This document shows positions 38,420 through 47,394 of a DNA stretch of 64,000 nt, piece after piece (positions within the stretch are counted from its first letter, which is position 1; every line of letters begins with the position of its first letter). A model generated the notes under the pieces. The model did not search any database. It worked only from the letters and a program-made list of their open reading frames with translations, and had not been told where the DNA came from. Position numbers and translations under genes: made by a program. This DNA comes from an uncultured Prochlorococcus sp. (GTDB lineage Bacteria > Cyanobacteriota > Cyanobacteriia > PCC-6307 > Cyanobiaceae): positions 8,831-72,830 of the forward strand of contig CACGIB010000002.1 in NCBI GenBank assembly GCA_902573045.1, written 5' to 3'.

Positions 38420-39145
38420 TTATAATGGATTTTTCTCGGGTTTGCCAACTTTTCTAGGGTAGATTTTAGGGCACAAGTTTTTTGGTTGAATAAGAATAAT
38501 ATTTCGTATACCTTTACTTCTTGGCAATAAAATCTTCTTTTTCTCTTTAAATTTCCCTTCTAATATTTCTAAAGTTTTATCTAGATTTTTACTTTCTTCA
38601 TCAGTCCATTTCCCACAATATAAAAATCCTAACCCTTCTTTTTTAAGCATTGGGAGTAAATATTCTGAAACTGTTGAGGGATTACTCACCGCTCTAGTGG
38701 TAGCTATGTTAAAACTATTTCTCATTGAAGATTGATGAGCGAAGTTTTCAATACGATCATTGATTAGATGAATATTGTTTTTGAAATTGATCTGTTTGAT
38801 TAAGATTTTTAGTGCATCTGTTTTCTTTCTTGAAGAATCAATAAGGTATATCTCTGAATTAGGATGAATTACTGCATAAGCTAAACCTGGGAAGCCACAG
38901 CCAGAGCCAATATCTAAAAATTTTTTATTATTAAAATTAATATTCGGGAGAGCTTTAAATGGCCAAATGCTGTCAAAAACTTGAGATACCCAATAATCAT
39001 CTCCATCAATTAATCTAGTAAGATTGGTTTTATTATTCAATTCTTTGATTTTAATTTGCAACTCTTGAAAAATATTTATTTCTTCTTCAGTTAGTAAGGC
39101 AAAAATTTCTTCGGGAATATTTTGTTTTTTCATTTCATTACACAT
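38420..39145 (-). CDS. rsmG: 16S rRNA (guanine527-N7)-methyltransferase
   Basis: RsmG (GidB) methylates G527 in 16S rRNA. The 241 residues include FLDIGSGCGFPGLAYAV (SAM binding), NLTRLIDGDDYWVSQVFDSI near the start, and VSNPSTVSEYLLPMLK. The start could be M1 (39145) or M5 (39133), both ATG; the earlier is given. It is convergent with the aldo/keto reductase and divergent from the J-domain gene. Confidence 0.95.
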   Translation of the reverse strand: MCNEMKKQNIPEEIFALLTEEEINIFQELQIKIKELNNKTNLTRLIDGDDYWVSQVFDSIWPFKALPNINFNNKKFLDIGSGCGFPGLAYAVIHPNSEIYLIDSSRKKTDALKILIKQINFKNNIHLINDRIENFAHQSSMRNSFNIATTRAVSNPSTVSEYLLPMLKKEGLGFLYCGKWTDEESKNLDKTLEILEGKFKEKKKILLPRSKGIRNIILIQPKNLCPKIYPRKVGKPEKNPL

Positions 39146-39222
39146 ATAAATTTTTACCTTTCATTAAATACATTCTATTTAGTAAAAATTTATTAGAATT
39201 ACAATATTATTAAAAGATTATT

Positions 39223-39663
39223 TTGAAATCGGAAACTTCCTATTACAAAATTTTAGGTGTAAATGAAAATGCATCAAATCATGAATTAAGAAAAGCATTT
39301 TGTAAACTTTCCATTGAGTTACATCCTGATACAACTTCATTAGAAATTGAAGATGCTAAAAGTAAATTCCAAGAAGTTTTAGAGGCTTATGAAAATTTAA
39401 ATAATAGTAATTTGAGGAAAATATATGATGAGAAAATAAAAGAAAAATCTAGAATTAAAAATGATACTAACTTTTTAAATAATTTGATAATCGATTCTAA
39501 TAATCATAATTTGATAGGGAATAGAAGACCTTTTTCAAATGGAGAATTGTTTTCGTTATTTCTTTTAATTATCATCATTTCTATAAGTTTGATTTTTTCA
39601 ATTTTTATGGCTTCTTTTACTGGAAAAGAATTAGATACAATACCCATCTGGTTAATAAAATAA
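39223..39663 (+). CDS. J-domain protein with C-terminal membrane helix
   Basis: The 146 residues begin with a J-domain (SYYKILGVNENASNHELRKAF, HPD at residues 34-36, LEAYENLNNSNLRKIYDEKIKEK) and end in one hydrophobic helix (about 107-130). J-domain proteins stimulate Hsp70 (DnaK) at a chosen site; the tail anchor suggests recruitment of DnaK to a membrane. No glycine/phenylalanine or zinc-finger domain is present, so it is not DnaJ itself. The start is TTG at 39223. The DUF3143 gene follows 16 bases later. Confidence 0.9.
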   Translation: MKSETSYYKILGVNENASNHELRKAFCKLSIELHPDTTSLEIEDAKSKFQEVLEAYENLNNSNLRKIYDEKIKEKSRIKNDTNFLNNLIIDSNNHNLIGNRRPFSNGELFSLFLLIIIISISLIFSIFMASFTGKELDTIPIWLIK

Positions 39664-39679
39664 TTATTTAAAAAAGTCT

Positions 39680-39937
39680 GTGAATCCTGCTAAAAAACCT
39701 ATCAATCAAAATTCACTTCAATCATTGGAATTGTGGCTAACTGATTTAGGTGCTGTGAAAGATATTAATAATCCATCCACATGGTATCTTTTACTTTCAA
39801 ATTGGAATGCAACTATTATTTTTGAACAAGAAGATTTAAGTGTTATCTGGGAAAGTGGAGGAAAAGAAACTAAAAGGCTTTTTTCCTATTGTATTAATAG
39901 AGAAGATGTGGAAAATGCGATACTTCAGGGACCTTAA
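39680..39937 (+). CDS. DUF3143 family protein
   Basis: The 85-residue protein starts with GTG at 39680 and shows the DUF3143 pattern SLQSLELWLTDLGAVKD....WYLLLSNWNATIIFEQEDLSVIWE. It has no signal peptide, no cysteine and no membrane helix. DUF3143 proteins are widespread in cyanobacteria and their function is not known to me. It follows the J-domain gene by 16 bases on the same strand, so the pair are probably co-transcribed, and it converges with bioA. Confidence 0.75.
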   Translation: MNPAKKPINQNSLQSLELWLTDLGAVKDINNPSTWYLLLSNWNATIIFEQEDLSVIWESGGKETKRLFSYCINREDVENAILQGP

Positions 39938-39945
39938 ATTTGTAT

Positions 39946-41247
39946 CTATAGGTTGTCTAAGATTTGTCTAATTATCCAGTAACTTTTTTCTAATTGATCA
40001 TCGGTTATACAAAGAGGCGGCAAGAGGTAAATGACGTTCCCGAGGGGCCTAATAAATAAACCTTGCTCCATGGCTAGACTCTTGATTGCTTTCCCAATAT
40101 TATTAAAATAACCTCTTTTATTCCCAATTTCCAAATCAAAGGCAGCAATGGTGCCAGATACTCTTATCTTTTTTATATAAGGTAATTTTTGAAATTTAAT
40201 TAAATGAGATAAATGTTTTTCTTCAAGTAAAAGGTATTTGTGTGGTTCTTTTTCTAATAGATCAAGACTAGCGTTTGCCGCAGCACAACCTAAAGGATTA
40301 GCAGTAAAACTATGTCCATGCCAAAAAGTTTTTCTTGGGGAATCATCAATGAAGGATTGAAAAATTTTTTCTTTACATAAAGTTATTCCCATTGGTAAAA
40401 ATCCACCAGTTAAGCCTTTTGAAATACTTATTAAATCAGGAACGATTTTTGCCTTTTGAAACGCAAAAAGACTTCCACATCTTCCAAACCCAGTCAAAAC
40501 TTCATCGGCAATTAATAAAGAATTATTATTTTTTATAATTTCTGAAACTTTTTTTATAAACTGAGGCCTAACCATATTCATTCCTCCTGCTCCTTGAACA
40601 AGTGGCTCAAGGATTACTGCAACTGTGGGAGTTTTAAGTAGAGTTTCTAATTTTTGGATCGCCTCATTTTCTTTATTTTCTACTTCTTCATCGTTTATCC
40701 AAGTTGAAGGCCAGGGGACTCTCCTAACTGGGAACATAAGATTATCGAAATTCTCATTAAAAATATTTCTTTCACCTAAAGCCATTGCTCCAAATGTATC
40801 GCCATGATAGGCGCCATCAAAAGCTACTATTTGAGTTCTTGTCTCTCCTCTATTTTGCCATGATTGGAAGGCAATTTTTAAAGCGACTTCTACTGCAGTA
40901 GAACCGTTATCAGAAAAGAACAATCTTTCTAGTTTTGTTAATTCACTAAGTCTTTCCGCCAATTTTTTTGCCTGTGGATGTAAAAAATCAGCAAATATAA
41001 CTTGCTCAAGTTTTTTTGATTGATCGAAAATGGCATTTGAAATATATTCGTTACTATGACCATGAAGAGTTACCCACCAACTACTAATTGCATCTATTAG
41101 TTCTTTTTTAGGATCTTTAGTAAATAAAAGGGCATCTTTACCATGAGTTACTTCTATTTGCGGTTTGCTGTTATTGATTTGTGTAAAAGGTGGCCAAATA
41201 TTTGGGTGCCAATCTTGATTTGGAGTTTTTGAATCCAAAGATTTCAT
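39946..41247 (-). CDS. bioA: Adenosylmethionine-8-amino-7-oxononanoate aminotransferase
   Basis: BioA transfers the amino group of SAM to KAPA, giving DAPA, in biotin synthesis. The 433-residue class III aminotransferase has IWPPFTQINNSKP near the start (substrate binding Trp region), DGAYHGDTFGAM, and LISKGLTGGFLPMG with the PLP lysine. It is the last gene of the minus-strand bioF-bioK-bioC-bioD-bioA run and directly abuts bioD. Confidence 0.97.
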   Translation of the reverse strand: MKSLDSKTPNQDWHPNIWPPFTQINNSKPQIEVTHGKDALLFTKDPKKELIDAISSWWVTLHGHSNEYISNAIFDQSKKLEQVIFADFLHPQAKKLAERLSELTKLERLFFSDNGSTAVEVALKIAFQSWQNRGETRTQIVAFDGAYHGDTFGAMALGERNIFNENFDNLMFPVRRVPWPSTWINDEEVENKENEAIQKLETLLKTPTVAVILEPLVQGAGGMNMVRPQFIKKVSEIIKNNNSLLIADEVLTGFGRCGSLFAFQKAKIVPDLISISKGLTGGFLPMGITLCKEKIFQSFIDDSPRKTFWHGHSFTANPLGCAAANASLDLLEKEPHKYLLLEEKHLSHLIKFQKLPYIKKIRVSGTIAAFDLEIGNKRGYFNNIGKAIKSLAMEQGLFIRPLGNVIYLLPPLCITDDQLEKSYWIIRQILDNL

Positions 41248-41919
41248 TTAACTTATTTTTGACTTTAAAAGTGAGATCAACTTATTCTTGATGTCTAGTT
41301 CTTTCCATAGTATATCTAAATTATTTGAGTCCAATTTTTTTATGTAAGGAAATTCAGCAATTAAAGGAATAGCACTAAAATCAACTAGAGTTTTTGGATT
41401 ATCTAGGTGTTTTTCGCCATTGATTACTAAACCTAAAATCTCAATATTTCTTCGTTTTAAGGCCTCAATACTAAGCAGGGTATGGTTAAGAGTGCCGAGT
41501 GAGCTCTTACATACAAGTATTACGGGAAGATTCCATTGTTTTATTTGATCTATTTGCAAAAAATTGCGTGTTATTGGAACCATTAATCCACCTGCAGTTT
41601 CTACAATTAGTGAGCCTTGCACTTTTGGCAATCTCAACTTGTCAAAGTTAATAGTTTTTTGATCTATTTCAGCGGCCCAATGAGGAGATAGAGGTTTTGT
41701 AAAGACATAAGCTTCTTTGATGACTTTCTCTTTACTTACTTGTGCAAGTTTTTCAACAGTTTGACTATCAGTTTGCGATTCAATACCACTTTGAATAGGC
41801 TTCCAATAAGAGGAATTTAATCCTTTAACGAAAAAAGAGCTTATTAAAGTTTTTCCAATATCAGTATCTGTTCCACAAATTATAAATTTGAAAATACTAT
41901 CCTTATCCTTACTACTCAT
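41248..41919 (-). CDS. bioD: Dethiobiotin synthetase
   Basis: BioD closes the ureido ring of dethiobiotin using CO2 and ATP. The 223 residues have the P-loop GTDTDIGKTLISS, the YWKPIQSG motif and VETAGGLMVPI, all standard. The stop codon directly precedes bioA and the start overlaps bioC by four bases (ATGA), so translation is coupled along the operon. Confidence 0.96.
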   Translation of the reverse strand: MSSKDKDSIFKFIICGTDTDIGKTLISSFFVKGLNSSYWKPIQSGIESQTDSQTVEKLAQVSKEKVIKEAYVFTKPLSPHWAAEIDQKTINFDKLRLPKVQGSLIVETAGGLMVPITRNFLQIDQIKQWNLPVILVCKSSLGTLNHTLLSIEALKRRNIEILGLVINGEKHLDNPKTLVDFSAIPLIAEFPYIKKLDSNNLDILWKELDIKNKLISLLKSKIS

Positions 41920-42686
41920 GATTTCTTTATGATTTGAATCTCAATTTGCCATGAAAGGTTAACTGTATTATTGTAATTCTTTGGCCAAAACTTTTGAATT
42001 TTTTTTAACTCCTTTACAGTTTTGCGTTTACAATTTGTTGATTGTGCCCCTACATTTTTAATGCTTCTAAAAAGCTTATATACATCTTCAAAATTTTCCA
42101 GATAATTAAACTTTTCTGAATAATGAATTTCAGTTGATTTGAAATCTTTTAATAATTCTTTAGAGCAAAGGAAATTAAGACCACTATATTCAATATCAAT
42201 TTTTCTACAAGTATCTTTCCATTCAGGAAAACAATCATTTGTTGGATATGAAATGATTAAAAAACCTCCAGATATTAATTTACTCAACCAATTTTTTATT
42301 ATTTTTTCTGGGTTGTTTAACCAATGGATGCAAAAGTTAGATGTTAATAGAGAACAGTTGTTGATCGCAGGTGGTAAATCATTATTCAAATCCCATAAAA
42401 TTTTTTTACTAGATAATTTATTCTCAAGAAGCATTTTTTTGCTGAAATCAATTCTGGCTACTTTTTGGGAATAAAAATTTTTTTCTATTTCATCAGCTAA
42501 TATTCCTGGCCCTGATCCTAGATCTATCCATTCACCTTTTTTTTGGGGATTTAATTCTTTGATTAATTGAACAATCTTTTGGGCAAAAAATTTCTGAATA
42601 TTTGAATGCTCGAAATACCGATATGCAGCATCATTGAAATTATTTTTTATTTTCTCATTCCACTTTTTACTATCCATTTCAATCAT
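41916..42686 (-). CDS. bioC: Malonyl-ACP O-methyltransferase
   Basis: BioC methylates the free carboxyl of malonyl-ACP, disguising it so that fatty acid synthesis can build the pimeloyl chain. The 256-residue SAM methyltransferase has motif I WIDLGSGPGILADEIEK and the LTSNFCIHWLNNPEK segment typical of BioC. The first ATG at 42686 overlaps bioK by eight bases; a second ATG three codons later would avoid that. It lies between bioK and bioD. Confidence 0.93.
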   Translation of the reverse strand: MIEMDSKKWNEKIKNNFNDAAYRYFEHSNIQKFFAQKIVQLIKELNPQKKGEWIDLGSGPGILADEIEKNFYSQKVARIDFSKKMLLENKLSSKKILWDLNNDLPPAINNCSLLTSNFCIHWLNNPEKIIKNWLSKLISGGFLIISYPTNDCFPEWKDTCRKIDIEYSGLNFLCSKELLKDFKSTEIHYSEKFNYLENFEDVYKLFRSIKNVGAQSTNCKRKTVKELKKIQKFWPKNYNNTVNLSWQIEIQIIKKS

Positions 42687-43383
42687 GAAGTGTATTAAGT
42701 AAGATCTCGTATAAATTTAAATTGTTCAAGCAATGACCTTGTTGATCTAATTTAATTAAAATTGGCTTCTTATCGAGTGTTTTATTTAAGGAATCTAAAA
42801 AGTTATTATTTGATTCGTTGTCAAGAATCAAATCATTTAGCGATTTTATAAAAATAATTTTGCAATCTTTTCTTAAAAATACTGGAAAATCTCTAATGAT
42901 GTACAGTTTTTTCAAATCGCCTAAAAGAAGAGTTTTATTTAAACTCTTTAAACTTTTATAAAAGATATTTTTATAACTATTATTCATATGATTTGGCATA
43001 AATGATCTATGTATAAATTCTTTCAACATCTCCTTTGCTTCATCTTTTATGATTTTTGTTTCCATTCTTTGTAGAGACCTCAAAATAAAGCTTCTCTTAT
43101 TACTTAAAGGAAGAAAATTATTAAAAGAATTTATAAGAACAATATGAGTTGCTTCTTTTAAGATTTTTTTTTGCATTAAATGAAAACCAAATGAATGGCA
43201 TAAAGTCATTCTGATTTCTTTTTTAGATTCGCTTTTAATCCATCTTGCTTGATAATTATTTGTTGAAAAATAGCCCCTTTCATTATCTTGCCAATGCCAA
43301 TTATTATTTAAAAAATCAACTTTATAATCATCCCAGAAATATTTATTTAGTCCCCACCCATGTTGAGTAATAATTTGTTTCAT
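42679..43383 (-). CDS. bioK: Pimeloyl-ACP methyl ester esterase BioK-type
   Basis: The 234-residue protein sits where bioH would be needed and looks like the alpha/beta hydrolase BioK known from marine Synechococcus and Prochlorococcus, which removes the methyl ester from pimeloyl-ACP. Candidate oxyanion residues are HGWG (8-11); the nucleophile elbow is CHSFG with Ser64, and the other triad members are probably Asp184 (SLNDLIL) and His217 (QGHCL). The elbow lacks the first glycine of G-x-S-x-G. It overlaps bioF and bioC at its ends. Residue roles are inferred from motif reading. Confidence 0.85.
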   Translation of the reverse strand: MKQIITQHGWGLNKYFWDDYKVDFLNNNWHWQDNERGYFSTNNYQARWIKSESKKEIRMTLCHSFGFHLMQKKILKEATHIVLINSFNNFLPLSNKRSFILRSLQRMETKIIKDEAKEMLKEFIHRSFMPNHMNNSYKNIFYKSLKSLNKTLLLGDLKKLYIIRDFPVFLRKDCKIIFIKSLNDLILDNESNNNFLDSLNKTLDKKPILIKLDQQGHCLNNLNLYEILLNTLHD

Positions 43384-44519
43384 TTAAACTCTTTTAATAC
43401 TGCAATGAAATTCTTTAGCAGATTAAAATCTAAGTTTCTTCGTATTGTTATTCTAATTCTTGATTGCCCAACTGGAACAGTAGGAGGTCTTATCGCAATT
43501 GCTAAAAACCCATTTTCCTCAAGATATTTTTGTAGATAAATTGCCTTCTCTTCTTGGCCAACAATAATTGATAAAATCTGAGAATCTCCCTGAACTGGAA
43601 AACTAAAATTTTTAATAATTTCATCTCTCCATATCTTCGCAGAAGAGAGCAAATCATTACCCCATTGTTTATTTTCTAAAATTTTTTTTAAACCTTCTAG
43701 CGCTCCAGCAGCTAAAGATGGCGCAAGGGCGGTTGTGTACCTAAATGCACCACTTGTTTGGATAAGATATTCACCAATTTCTGAATTGGAAGCTATGAAA
43801 GCTCCACCGCTTCCAAATGCTTTTCCAAAAGTTCCAGTAATCATAGTTATATCTGAACGGCAATTAAAACTTAAACCCCTTCCTTCAGGGCCCAAGATCC
43901 CAATTGAATGGGCTTCGTCAACTAATAATTGAACACTATTTTTTTTGCAAATTTCCGTTATTTCTCTGAGCGGAGCAATTGATCCCTCCATGCTATAAAG
44001 AGATTCGACAACAACTAAAATGGAATTTTTTGTGGGGTTAGATTTAATAATTTTATCTTCTAAATCTTTTAAATTATTGTGTGAAAATCGAACTAGTTTT
44101 GCTTGAGCAGCTTTAACTCCAACCAATAAAGAGTTATGGATAAATTTATCTGCTATTACGATACTATTTCTGTTTGCTAAAGCCTGGATAGCGGCTATAT
44201 TTGCTTGAAATCCGCTTGGGAAAAGTAATACTTTCTCTTGAGCAAGCCACTTGGCAAGTTCTGTTTCTAATAATTTATGTATTGGTCTTGAACCTGTAAT
44301 AAACCTAGAGCTTCCTGAACCAATACCTTCTAACTTGCTTATTTCGTAAGCAGCTTTTATTAAATCCTTGTCCCTACTTAATCCAAAATAATCATTACTG
44401 CATAAGTCTATAAGTTTTTTATTTTGCGAATTTAAACTTAGAAGTTCGAATGATTTTTTGCCTAAAGAAAATGTTTTTAATTTACGGATTCTATTTTTTG
44501 GAATTTTTATTTGTTTCAT
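43380..44519 (-). CDS. bioF: 8-amino-7-oxononanoate synthase
   Basis: BioF condenses pimeloyl-ACP (or CoA) with alanine to make KAPA. The 379-residue PLP enzyme shows LCSNDYFGLSRD, GSGSSRFITGSRPIHKLLE, VDEAHSIGILG (Asp and His of the PLP site) and TGTFGKAFGSGGAF with the PLP lysine. It is the first gene of the bio operon; the promoter must lie in the 139-base divergent gap to the helicase. bioB is not in this window. Confidence 0.97.
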   Translation of the reverse strand: MKQIKIPKNRIRKLKTFSLGKKSFELLSLNSQNKKLIDLCSNDYFGLSRDKDLIKAAYEISKLEGIGSGSSRFITGSRPIHKLLETELAKWLAQEKVLLFPSGFQANIAAIQALANRNSIVIADKFIHNSLLVGVKAAQAKLVRFSHNNLKDLEDKIIKSNPTKNSILVVVESLYSMEGSIAPLREITEICKKNSVQLLVDEAHSIGILGPEGRGLSFNCRSDITMITGTFGKAFGSGGAFIASNSEIGEYLIQTSGAFRYTTALAPSLAAGALEGLKKILENKQWGNDLLSSAKIWRDEIIKNFSFPVQGDSQILSIIVGQEEKAIYLQKYLEENGFLAIAIRPPTVPVGQSRIRITIRRNLDFNLLKNFIAVLKEFK

Positions 44520-44658
44520 TTTGGAAAAATAAAATATTGTGGATTTAATTAAAAAGATTTAGATTTACTATTAAAGTTTGCAAGGTATTTTTTGTTTATT
44601 AATATCTATATAGATCATATATTAAGAAGTTAACTCATCCTCTCTTCAATCACAATTA

Positions 44659-47385
44659 TTGCTTAATTTAGAGGAATATTTCCCCTTTCCGCTAGATGAT
44701 TTCCAATTAGAAGCAATTCGAGCTATTAATAGCGGAAATTCTGTTGTTTTAACAGCACCAACAGGTTCGGGTAAAACATTGATAGGTGAATTTGCTATTT
44801 ATAGAGGATTATCTCATGACAGTAGAGTTTTTTATACAACACCTTTAAAAGCTCTATCAAATCAAAAGTTTAGAGATTTTGCTAATCAATATGGTGAGAA
44901 TAAAGTTGGTCTTTTAACTGGAGATATAAGTATAAACAGAGAAGCTCCTATCTTAGTCATGACGACTGAGATTTTTCGGAACATGCTTTATGGCGAATTT
45001 GATGAATTTGATGATCCCTTAGAAAACTTAGAATCTGTGATTCTTGATGAGTGTCATTATATGAATGACCCCCAAAGAGGCACAGTTTGGGAGGAAACTA
45101 TAATCCATTGCCCTACTAGAACTCAAATAATAGCTTTATCAGCAACAATAGCCAATTCAGATCAACTAAAAAATTGGATAGAAAAAGTTCATGGCCCCAC
45201 AGTACTAATTAATAGTGATAAGAGGCCAGTCCCACTTGATTTTATTTTTTGTAGTGTTAAAGGCCTCCATCCACTTTTAAATAATAAGGGTAATGGAATT
45301 CATCCAAACTGTAAGATTTGGAGAGCTCCTAAAGGGCAGAAAATGAGAGGAAAAGTGGGTAGGATAATGCAACCAAAGTCTCCCTCAATTGGCTTTGTTA
45401 TCTCGAAACTAGCTGAACGAAATATGTTGCCAGCAATTTATTTTATTTTTAGTAGAAGAGGATGTGACAAGGCTATTGAGAATATAAAAGACTTAACTTT
45501 AGTAAGTTATTCAGAAGCAAATTTGATATCCCAAAAATTAGATGTATATCTTAAAAATAATCAAGAGGCAATTAAAGATAAATCTCAATGCGAGGCATTG
45601 AAACGAGGTATTGCATCTCACCATGCTGGATTATTGCCTGCATGGAAAGAATTGGTTGAGGAATTGTTTCAGCAAGGTTTGATAAAAGTTGTTTTTGCAA
45701 CTGAAACTCTTGCTGCAGGAATTAATATGCCCGCAAGAACCACTGTTATTTCTTCTTTATCAAAAAGGACAGAAGATGGGCACAGATTATTATTTAGCAG
45801 TGAATTTTTGCAAATGTCAGGAAGAGCTGGAAGAAGAGGAAAAGATACCCAAGGATATGTTGTTACATTACAAACAAGATTCGAAGGTGCCAAAGAAGCA
45901 AGTGCGCTGGCTATAAGCAAACCAAATTCTTTAGAGAGTCAATTCACTCCTAGTTATGGAATGGTACTTAATCTTTTACAAAGTTATACTTTAGAGAAGT
46001 CTAAAGAATTAATTAAAAGAAGTTTTGGTAGTTTTTTATATTTAGGTGAATCCTCAGGTGAGAATATAATTCTTGAAAATTTAGATAAGGATTTAATTGA
46101 ATTAAAAAAAATTACATCTTCCATTTCATGGAAAGATTTTGATGCCTACGAAAAGTTAAAAAATCGTCTTAAAGAAGAGAGAAGACTCTTGAAAATTTTA
46201 GAAAAACAAGCAGCAGAAAAATTATCAGAAGAGATAACTAATGCACTCCCATATATTAAAGATGGAAGCTTAATTTCAATCAAAGCTCCTCAAATTAAAA
46301 GAAAAATTGTTCCAGGATTAATTTGTAAGAAAATATATGAATCCCAAAAAATTAAGAGATTATTGTGTTTGACAATTGATAATTTATTTATTCTTATAAA
46401 ACCCTCATACATAGTAAGTATTTTTAATGATTTGGATGCAATTGATGTTTCAGGACTTGAAGTGCCAAAGATGTATTTTTCTGGAGAGGTATTTAGGGGA
46501 GATGATATGTCGCATTGTTATGCGGATCGAATTTTAGAAGTTTCTAAAAAAAATGATTTACAAACTCCACATTATGATCTGACAACGGAAGTTTTGGCAC
46601 AACAGCAACAAATTAATAATTTGGAAGAAACAGTTACTGATCATCCCGCACATAGATTTGGAGACTCCAGAAAATTAAAGAAATATAGAAAGAGAATTAT
46701 TGATGTTGAACAAGAAATAAATATGAGAAAAAAACTTCTTGAGGATAAAGAAAACCATAACTGGAGAACTTTTACCGATTTGATTAAAATTTTGAATCAT
46801 TTTGGTTGTTTAAATAATTTGGAATTGTCAGAAGTTGGACAAACAGTTGGTGCAATAAGAAGTGAAAATGAATTATGGATTGGTCTTGTTTTAGTTAGTG
46901 GTTATTTAGACGATTTAGATCCTCCTGATTTAGCTGCAATTATTCAAGCTATATGTGTTGATGTAAGGAGGCCTAATCTTTGGTGTAATTTCAAGCCTTC
47001 TTTAAAGGTAATAGATGTTTTTAATGAATTAGAAGGTTTAAGAAAATTAGTCGCTTCTCAACAAAATAAGTTTCATATTGAAATTCCTATTTATTTAGAA
47101 ATCGAGTTGACTGGAATTATTTCTGAATGGGCAAGGGGAAAAAAATGGAAAGATTTGGTTTTTAATACTTCATTAGATGAAGGTGATGTAGTCAGGATTA
47201 TTAGAAGATCAATTGATGTTCTTTCTCAAGTGCAATACTGTATTGGTGTTAGTAATAAATTAAAAAGCAAAGCAAAGTTAGCATTAAAAGCTATTAATCG
47301 TTTTCCTGTTTCTGAATCTAATGATCTTATAAAAGTCTCTGAAGATATTAATCCTGCAACAAAAAGAATTGACAATAATTCTTAA
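44659..47385 (+). CDS. Ski2/Mtr4-like DExH-box RNA helicase
   Basis: The 908-residue helicase has Walker A TAPTGSGKT (32-40), the box II variant DECH (VILDECHYM), motif III ALSATIANS, and C-terminal motifs FATETLAAGINMPARTTVI and QMSGRAGRRG. A C-terminal helical DSHCT-like region (LSEVGQTVGAIRSENELWIGLVLV) marks the Ski2/Mtr4 group. In eukaryotes these feed RNA to the exosome; in cyanobacteria the role is unclear, with RNA processing likely. The start is TTG at 44659. It is divergent from bioF. Confidence 0.9.
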   Translation: MLNLEEYFPFPLDDFQLEAIRAINSGNSVVLTAPTGSGKTLIGEFAIYRGLSHDSRVFYTTPLKALSNQKFRDFANQYGENKVGLLTGDISINREAPILVMTTEIFRNMLYGEFDEFDDPLENLESVILDECHYMNDPQRGTVWEETIIHCPTRTQIIALSATIANSDQLKNWIEKVHGPTVLINSDKRPVPLDFIFCSVKGLHPLLNNKGNGIHPNCKIWRAPKGQKMRGKVGRIMQPKSPSIGFVISKLAERNMLPAIYFIFSRRGCDKAIENIKDLTLVSYSEANLISQKLDVYLKNNQEAIKDKSQCEALKRGIASHHAGLLPAWKELVEELFQQGLIKVVFATETLAAGINMPARTTVISSLSKRTEDGHRLLFSSEFLQMSGRAGRRGKDTQGYVVTLQTRFEGAKEASALAISKPNSLESQFTPSYGMVLNLLQSYTLEKSKELIKRSFGSFLYLGESSGENIILENLDKDLIELKKITSSISWKDFDAYEKLKNRLKEERRLLKILEKQAAEKLSEEITNALPYIKDGSLISIKAPQIKRKIVPGLICKKIYESQKIKRLLCLTIDNLFILIKPSYIVSIFNDLDAIDVSGLEVPKMYFSGEVFRGDDMSHCYADRILEVSKKNDLQTPHYDLTTEVLAQQQQINNLEETVTDHPAHRFGDSRKLKKYRKRIIDVEQEINMRKKLLEDKENHNWRTFTDLIKILNHFGCLNNLELSEVGQTVGAIRSENELWIGLVLVSGYLDDLDPPDLAAIIQAICVDVRRPNLWCNFKPSLKVIDVFNELEGLRKLVASQQNKFHIEIPIYLEIELTGIISEWARGKKWKDLVFNTSLDEGDVVRIIRRSIDVLSQVQYCIGVSNKLKSKAKLALKAINRFPVSESNDLIKVSEDINPATKRIDNNS

Positions 47386-47394
47386 ATTTTCAAA

